Shown one piece after another: positions 60,043 to 64,000 of a stretch of 64,000 nt of DNA. Both the position numbers and the translations under genes were made by a program. Position 1 is the stretch's first letter. Every line of letters begins with the position of its first letter. The notes beneath the pieces were generated by a model. That model was not told the origin of the DNA. It saw only the letters and a list, made by a program, of their open reading frames with translations, and ran no database searches. Source of the stretch: Scleromatobacter sp038243995 (GTDB taxonomy: Bacteria > Pseudomonadota > Gammaproteobacteria > Burkholderiales > Burkholderiaceae_C); contig JBBRTV010000002.1 of the NCBI GenBank assembly GCA_038243995.1, forward strand, positions 159,226 through 223,225, given 5' to 3'.

Positions 60043-61317
60043 ATGTGGCCTAGACGACAAGCCTTGCGCGCCATCGGCGCCACCCTCGCTGTGCCGGCGC
60101 TCACTCCCGCGCACGCGCAGTTCCGCGTCGAGATTTCAGGGGTGGGTGCGAACCAGATCCCCATCGCCCTCGGGCGGTTTCGCGAAGAAGAGAAGCAGCC
60201 GCAATCGATCTCCGCGATCGTGCGCGCCGATCTCGAGCGCTGCGGCATGTTCAAGCTCGTCAACGGGCCGACGCCCATCGACGAAACGGGCACGCCCGAC
60301 TACAACGCGCTGCGCGCGAGCGGCGCCACGGCCGTGGTCTCCGGGTCGGCACAGCGGCTGTCCGACGGCCGCGTCGACGTCCGGTTCAGGTTGTGGGACG
60401 TCGTCAAGGGCGTCGATACCGGCGGCCAGAGCGAGCCCGTCGTGCCGGTCGACCTGCGCCTGGCGGCGCATCACATCTCCGACCAGATCTACGAGAAGCT
60501 CACCGGCGAGAAGGGCGTGTTCTCCACGCGCATCGCCTACGTCACCCGGGCGCCCGGCCGCTACACCCTGCGGGTGACGGACGCCGACGGCGAGAACATC
60601 CAGGCCGCGTTGATCAGTCCCGAGCCGATCATCTCGCCGGCCTGGTCGCCGGACGGCCGCGAGCTCGCCTACGTCTCGTTCGCCCGGCGCAAGGCGGTCG
60701 TCTACGTCCAGAACATCCCGCAGAAGTCGCAGCGCGAGATCGCGAACTACCGCGGCTCCAACAGCGCGCCGTCGTTCTCGCCGGACGGCCAGCGGCTGGC
60801 CGTCACGCTGTCCAAGGACGGCGGCTCGCACATCTACATCGTCGACCGCAACGGCGGCTCGCCGGTGCGCGTGACGCAGAGCAGCGGCATCGACACCGAG
60901 GCCAGGTTCTCGCCCAAGGGCGACTACCTCTATTTCGTCAGCGACCGCGGCGGCGGCCCGCAGATCTACCGCCAGCCGGTCGCCGGCGGCAACGCCGACC
61001 GCGTCACGTTCAACGGCGCCTACAACATCAGTCCGGCGCTCAGCCCGGACGGCAAGCTGCTGGCGTACGTCACGCGCCAGGGCGGATTCAAGGTCATGGT
61101 GATGGATCTCGCGAGCGGCGACGTCCGCAGTGTCAGCGACACGAACGACGACGAGAGCCCGAGCTTCGCGCCGAACAGTCGCTTCATCATCTACGCGACG
61201 AAGGCCGACGGCCGCGACGTGCTGATGACGACGACCACCGATGGAAAATTCAAGTCGCGCCTGCTGGAATCGGGGCTCGACATTCGCGAACCTGTCTGGG
61301 GCCCTTACGGCCGCTGA
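60043..61317 (+). CDS. tolB: Tol-Pal system protein TolB
   Basis: A 424-residue periplasmic beta-propeller that links Pal to the Tol machinery. A signal peptide (to about 26, ending PAHA) with a twin-arginine-like PRRQALRA is followed by the N-terminal domain VEISGVGANQIPIALGRF and propeller repeats ISPAWSPDGRELAYVSF, APSFSPDGQRLAVTLS, EARFSPKGDYLYFVSD and SPALSPDGKLLAYVT. tolQ, tolR and tolA are not upstream here. Confidence 0.97.
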   Translation: MWPRRQALRAIGATLAVPALTPAHAQFRVEISGVGANQIPIALGRFREEEKQPQSISAIVRADLERCGMFKLVNGPTPIDETGTPDYNALRASGATAVVSGSAQRLSDGRVDVRFRLWDVVKGVDTGGQSEPVVPVDLRLAAHHISDQIYEKLTGEKGVFSTRIAYVTRAPGRYTLRVTDADGENIQAALISPEPIISPAWSPDGRELAYVSFARRKAVVYVQNIPQKSQREIANYRGSNSAPSFSPDGQRLAVTLSKDGGSHIYIVDRNGGSPVRVTQSSGIDTEARFSPKGDYLYFVSDRGGGPQIYRQPVAGGNADRVTFNGAYNISPALSPDGKLLAYVTRQGGFKVMVMDLASGDVRSVSDTNDDESPSFAPNSRFIIYATKADGRDVLMTTTTDGKFKSRLLESGLDIREPVWGPYGR

Positions 61318-61402
61318 TCCTGGGGAAGCGTCGGGACGTCGCCGCGCCGCGGGCGTCGGTGCAGCGCCCGGCCATGTTCATAGTGCTGGAAGGAGAAAAT
61401 CG

Positions 61403-61930
61403 ATGAAGAAGAATGCTGGTAAGTTGTGGCTCGCGCTGGCGGGTGCCGCGTTGTTGGGTGGCTGTGCATCGGGCGTCAAGCTCGATGCCCCGGCACCGGT
61501 GGAAACGCGGGCGACGTCGAATGCGCCCCCTGCCGACACGAGCGGCCAGAGCACGGTCGGCACGATCGACCAGACCGGCGGCAAGTCCATCTCTGCCTCC
61601 AATCTCGATCGCGTCATCTACTTCGACTTCGACAGCTACGTCGTCAAGGACGAATTCCGCTCCATCGTCGAGGCCCATGCAGCGATGCTGAAGGCCGACA
61701 AGTCCAAGAAGGAAGTCGCCGAAGGCCATACCGACGAGCGCGGCGGCAGCGAGTACAACCTCGCCCTCGGGCAGAAGCGCGCCGAGGCGGTCGTCAAGCA
61801 GATGGTGCTGCTGGGCGCGGTCGACGGCCAGCTCGAGGCGGTGAGCTACGGCAAGGAACGCCCGGCGGTGCAGGGCAGCGACGAAGCGGCGTGGGCCAAG
61901 AATCGTCGCGTCGAACTGCGCAGCAAGTGA
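61403..61930 (+). CDS. pal: Peptidoglycan-associated lipoprotein Pal
   Basis: A 175-residue outer-membrane lipoprotein: lipobox LLGGC (C21) and OmpA-C domain with VIYFDFDSYVVKDEFRSIVE, VAEGHTDERGGSEYNLALGQ and the AKNRRVELRS end. AGGAGAAAAT precedes the ATG. Part of the tolB-pal-cpoB unit; its stop overlaps the next start (TGATG). Confidence 0.97.
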   Translation: MKKNAGKLWLALAGAALLGGCASGVKLDAPAPVETRATSNAPPADTSGQSTVGTIDQTGGKSISASNLDRVIYFDFDSYVVKDEFRSIVEAHAAMLKADKSKKEVAEGHTDERGGSEYNLALGQKRAEAVVKQMVLLGAVDGQLEAVSYGKERPAVQGSDEAAWAKNRRVELRSK

Positions 61931-62793
61931 TGCGCGGCGTCGCGGGTAACGGCGCAGGCGCTATCGGCCCGCGCAATTCGGCGAGCGCGATGTCCTCCGG
62001 GGCATCGCGGCCTTCGCGCGGACGCACGGCCGCTCGCGTGCGCGCGGTGTGCGCGGCGGCGGCGCTGCTGGTCTGCGGGGCCGGTGCCCACGCCGGCCTC
62101 TTCGACGATGACGAGGCGCGACGCGCGATCCTCGACATCCGCTCGCGCCTGTCCAAGCTGGAGGAAGCCGCCAAGGCCCGCGACGCGCAGGTCGACCAGA
62201 CCCTGCAGCAGTTGCAGGGTGCCTTGCTCGACCTGAACAACCATAACGAGCAGCTGCGCCAGCAGCTCGCGCAGTTGCGCGGCAACGGCGAGCAACTCGC
62301 ACGCGACCTGTCCGACGTGCAGCGGCACCAGAAGGACATCGTCCAGGGGGTGGACGACCGGCTCAAGAAGGTCGAGCCGCAGCAGGTCTCCCTCGACGGC
62401 AAGCAGTTCACCGCCGATCCGGAAGAAGTCGCCGCCTACGAAAACGCGACGGCGACGCTGCGCAGCGGCCAGTTCGACCAGGCCACGCAGGCCTTGTCCG
62501 GCTTCCTGCGCCGCTATCCGTCCAGCGGCTACAACGACGCGGTGCGCTACTGGCTGGGCAACGCGCAGTACGGCAATCGCGATTTCAAGGGCGCGATCGC
62601 GACCTTCCGTGCCTTCATCGCCAGCGCGCCGGAGCATACGCGCGCGCCCGAAGCCGAACTCGCCGTGGCCAACTGCCAGATCGAGCTCAAGGACATGCGC
62701 GGCGCGAAGAAGACGCTCGACGACCTGCTCAAGACCTATCCCAAGTCCGAAGCCGCGGTCGCCGGGCGCGAGCGGATGTCGGCGCTGCGGTGA
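61930..62793 (+). CDS. cpoB: Cell division coordinator CpoB (YbgF)
   Basis: A 287-residue periplasmic protein that coordinates peptidoglycan synthesis with outer-membrane constriction. After a signal region (VRAVCAAAALLVCGAGAHAG) comes a coiled coil (about 60-150, DIRSRLSKLEEAAKARDAQV) and TPR repeats (YENATATLRSGQFDQATQAL, YWLGNAQYGNRDFKGAIATF). ATG 61930 overlaps the pal stop; ATG 61990 would give a more normal signal length. Confidence 0.94.
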   Translation: MRGVAGNGAGAIGPRNSASAMSSGASRPSRGRTAARVRAVCAAAALLVCGAGAHAGLFDDDEARRAILDIRSRLSKLEEAAKARDAQVDQTLQQLQGALLDLNNHNEQLRQQLAQLRGNGEQLARDLSDVQRHQKDIVQGVDDRLKKVEPQQVSLDGKQFTADPEEVAAYENATATLRSGQFDQATQALSGFLRRYPSSGYNDAVRYWLGNAQYGNRDFKGAIATFRAFIASAPEHTRAPEAELAVANCQIELKDMRGAKKTLDDLLKTYPKSEAAVAGRERMSALR

Positions 62794-62821
62794 TCGCTTC
62801 CTCGCACGCGGGCTAGGCACC

Positions 62822-63649
62822 TTGTCCGACGATCTCGCCAGCGCGTCCCTGCCTGTGGACACGCCCGTCGACGCCGACCTGGAGCGCCGCTTCGGCGGCC
62901 TGCGCCGGCTCTACGGCGCAGCGGGCTACCAGCGCCTGCGGGCTGCGCGCGTCGCCGTCGTCGGCCTGGGCGGCGTCGGCTCCTGGGCCGTCGAGGCGCT
63001 CGCCCGCAGTGGCGTCGCGGCGCTGGTTCTGGTCGACCTCGACCACGTCGGCGAGTCCAACATCAACCGCCAGGTCCAGGCGCTCGGGCAGACGCTGGGC
63101 ATGTCCAAGGCCGGGGCGCTCGCGCTGCGCATCGCCGACATCCACCCGGGCTGCGTGGTCCACTCCATTGAAGAATTCGCCGACGACACCAACTGGCCCC
63201 GCCTGCTGCCGATCGACGTCGACGCGGTGATCGACGCCTGCGACCAGAGCCGCGCCAAGCTCGCGCTCGCGGCGTGGGCGCTGCGCTCGGGGGCCGGGTA
63301 TGTCTGCTGCGGCGCCGCGGGCGGCAAGCGGCGCGCCGAGAAGATCGAGATCGACGACTTGTCCGCCACCACGCACGACCCGCTGCTCGCCAGCCTGCGC
63401 CAGCGCCTGCGCGCGCAGCACGGGGCGCCGCGCGCGGGCCGCATCGGCGTGCGCTGCGTGTTCTCGCGCGAGAGCGTGGCGCCGCCGGACATGGCATGCG
63501 CGCCGGGAGAAGAAGAATCTGCAGGCGGCGCGGCGCCCGCCCGCAGCGACAACACGCTGAACTGCCACGGCTACGGATCGACCGTCACCGTCACCGCGAG
63601 CTTCGGCATGGCCGCGGCCGGCGAAGCGATCGCTCAACTCTTGGCGTGA
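62822..63649 (+). CDS. tcdA: tRNA threonylcarbamoyladenosine dehydratase TcdA
   Basis: A 275-residue E1-like enzyme that cyclises t6A37 in tRNA. RRFGGLRRLYGAAGYQRLRA, VAVVGLGGVGSWAVEALARS and LVDLDHVGESNINRQVQALG are the MoeB/ThiF/TcdA set; ADIHPGCVVHSIEEF and AACDQ-like DACDQSRAKLALAA follow. No ATG at the start: TTG 62822 or GTG 62855 are possible. Placed after cpoB and before tRNA-Lys. Confidence 0.94.
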   Translation: MSDDLASASLPVDTPVDADLERRFGGLRRLYGAAGYQRLRAARVAVVGLGGVGSWAVEALARSGVAALVLVDLDHVGESNINRQVQALGQTLGMSKAGALALRIADIHPGCVVHSIEEFADDTNWPRLLPIDVDAVIDACDQSRAKLALAAWALRSGAGYVCCGAAGGKRRAEKIEIDDLSATTHDPLLASLRQRLRAQHGAPRAGRIGVRCVFSRESVAPPDMACAPGEEESAGGAAPARSDNTLNCHGYGSTVTVTASFGMAAAGEAIAQLLA

Positions 63650-63674
63650 CGCCTTGTTGCGTTGTGCATATAAT
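63646..63674 (+). promoter_or_regulatory. Promoter of the first tRNA-Lys gene
   Basis: GTGACG at 63646-63651 (four of six to TTGACA) is followed by a 17-bp spacer and a perfect TATAAT at 63669-63674, 34 bp before the tRNA. This is the most consensus-like sigma-70 promoter seen in the window. Confidence 0.75.
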
Positions 63675-63707
63675 GCGTGCTATGATTTCGGGCTCTACCG
63701 GAAGCGG

Positions 63708-63783
63708 GGGTTGTTAGCTCAGTCGGTAGAGCAGCGGACTTTTAATCCGTTGGTCACAGGTTCAAGTCCTGTACAACCCACCA
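63708..63783 (+). tRNA. tRNA-Lys (anticodon UUU)
   Basis: A complete cloverleaf: acceptor GGGTTGT pairs with ACAACCC, D-arm GCTCAGTCGGTAGAGC, anticodon loop CTTTTAA with UUU, T-arm ACAGGTTCAAGTCCTGT and encoded CCA at 63781-63783. Reads lysine codons AAA/AAG. Confidence 0.98.
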
Positions 63784-63902
63784 CCTGCTTCGCGCGCGCT
63801 CCCATGTGCAAGACGAGGAACGCGCAGCGGCGGGAAGTTTCCGGAAAATGCAATATGCGAAAGCCTTGCGCATCTGCTTGAAAGCGAAGTAGAATGTAAG
63901 GC

Positions 63903-63936
63903 TTCAAGCGCGGCTTGAATTGCAGTTGAATTCAAG
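63903..63936. repeat. Overlapping palindromes upstream of the second tRNA
   Basis: TTCAAGC at 63903-63909 pairs with GCTTGAA at 63913-63919, while CTTGAATT at 63914-63921 pairs with AATTCAAG at 63929-63936, ending at the first tRNA base. The two stems are mutually exclusive. Could be a processing signal, terminator or chance. A TAGAAT at 63890-63895 just before may be a promoter -10. Confidence 0.45.
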
Positions 63937-64000
63937 GGCTCTTAGCTCAGTTGGTAGAGCAGCGGACTCTTAATCCGTAGGTCGAGTGTTCGAGTCACTC
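63936..64000 (+). tRNA. tRNA-Lys (anticodon CUU), cut by the window edge
   Basis: Acceptor 5' strand GGGCTCT, D-arm GCTCAGTTGGTAGAGC, anticodon loop CTCTTAA with CUU (lysine, AAG) and the start of the T-arm are present; the 3' acceptor strand lies beyond the window. Follows the UUU gene by about 150 bp. Confidence 0.95.

Noticed and set aside
63654..63881. Short plus-strand frame over the first tRNA
   Set aside because: It runs through the tRNA gene and its promoter; not a protein gene.

Overview
The window is about 64 kb of very GC-rich DNA, densely packed and mostly without mobile genes. It suggests a betaproteobacterium, most likely of the order Burkholderiales. The evidence is the gene order yebC-purD-hemF-nadD-rsfS-rlmH-maf-rng, the tolB-pal-cpoB-tcdA block next to tRNA-Lys, outer-membrane genes, and codon use dominated by G/C at third positions. 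I cannot name a genus from sequence alone.

Layout. Positions 1-3.1 kb hold an alkane-oxidation locus: an AlkB-type alkane hydroxylase and a GMC alcohol dehydrogenase (cut by the window edge) on the minus strand, facing a divergent AraC-family regulator. From 3.2 to 10 kb come a ParA-type ATPase, a periplasmic FKBP prolyl isomerase, and a co-oriented run of a PLP enzyme, a Tat-exported FAD amine oxidase-like protein, dusC and gloA. From 10 to 18 kb, mostly on the minus strand, are a chalcone-isomerase-like secreted protein, an outer-membrane MetA-like protein, glnS, a LytS/LytTR-type two-component pair and a DUF6622-like membrane protein.

The centrepiece is 18.3-37.7 kb: one plus-strand run of 21 tightly coupled genes that reads as an aryl polyene (APE) pigment pathway. 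It carries two ACPs, a chain-length-factor-like ketosynthase, two full ketosynthases, a ketoreductase, two hotdog dehydratases (one fused to the acyl/aryl-ACP ligase), an aromatic amino acid ammonia-lyase, a thioesterase, two acyltransferases, a glycosyltransferase, a LolA-like carrier, an MMPL exporter, a DUF3261 lipoprotein, an FAD oxidoreductase, a phosphopantetheinyl transferase and a methyltransferase. The lyase probably makes an aryl acrylate starter. The ligase would load it on an ACP, the KS/KR/DH set extends it to a polyene, and the acyltransferases, LolA-like protein and exporter would attach it to a lipid and move it to the outer membrane.

An unusual gap of about 890 bp at 37.75-38.64 kb has no credible gene. 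It holds a repeat-like segment, a 13-bp perfect hairpin and a 240-nt foldback with 20-bp perfect inner arms. Next come HlyIII, an SRPBCC-like protein, a YjgR-type HerA/FtsK ATPase, a sulfotransferase, a thioredoxin-like protein and a 1-Cys peroxiredoxin. From 44 to 51 kb is the conserved housekeeping run listed above. In it nadD has no ATG, GTG or TTG start before its nucleotide-binding motif, and RsfS has a long histone-like tail. From 51.5 to 58 kb are a GGDEF response regulator, a NarL-type regulator with a 7TM sensor kinase, a VOC protein, two small membrane proteins and a divergent TetR. The window ends with msbA, tolB-pal-cpoB-tcdA and two tRNA-Lys genes (UUU, then a cut CUU).
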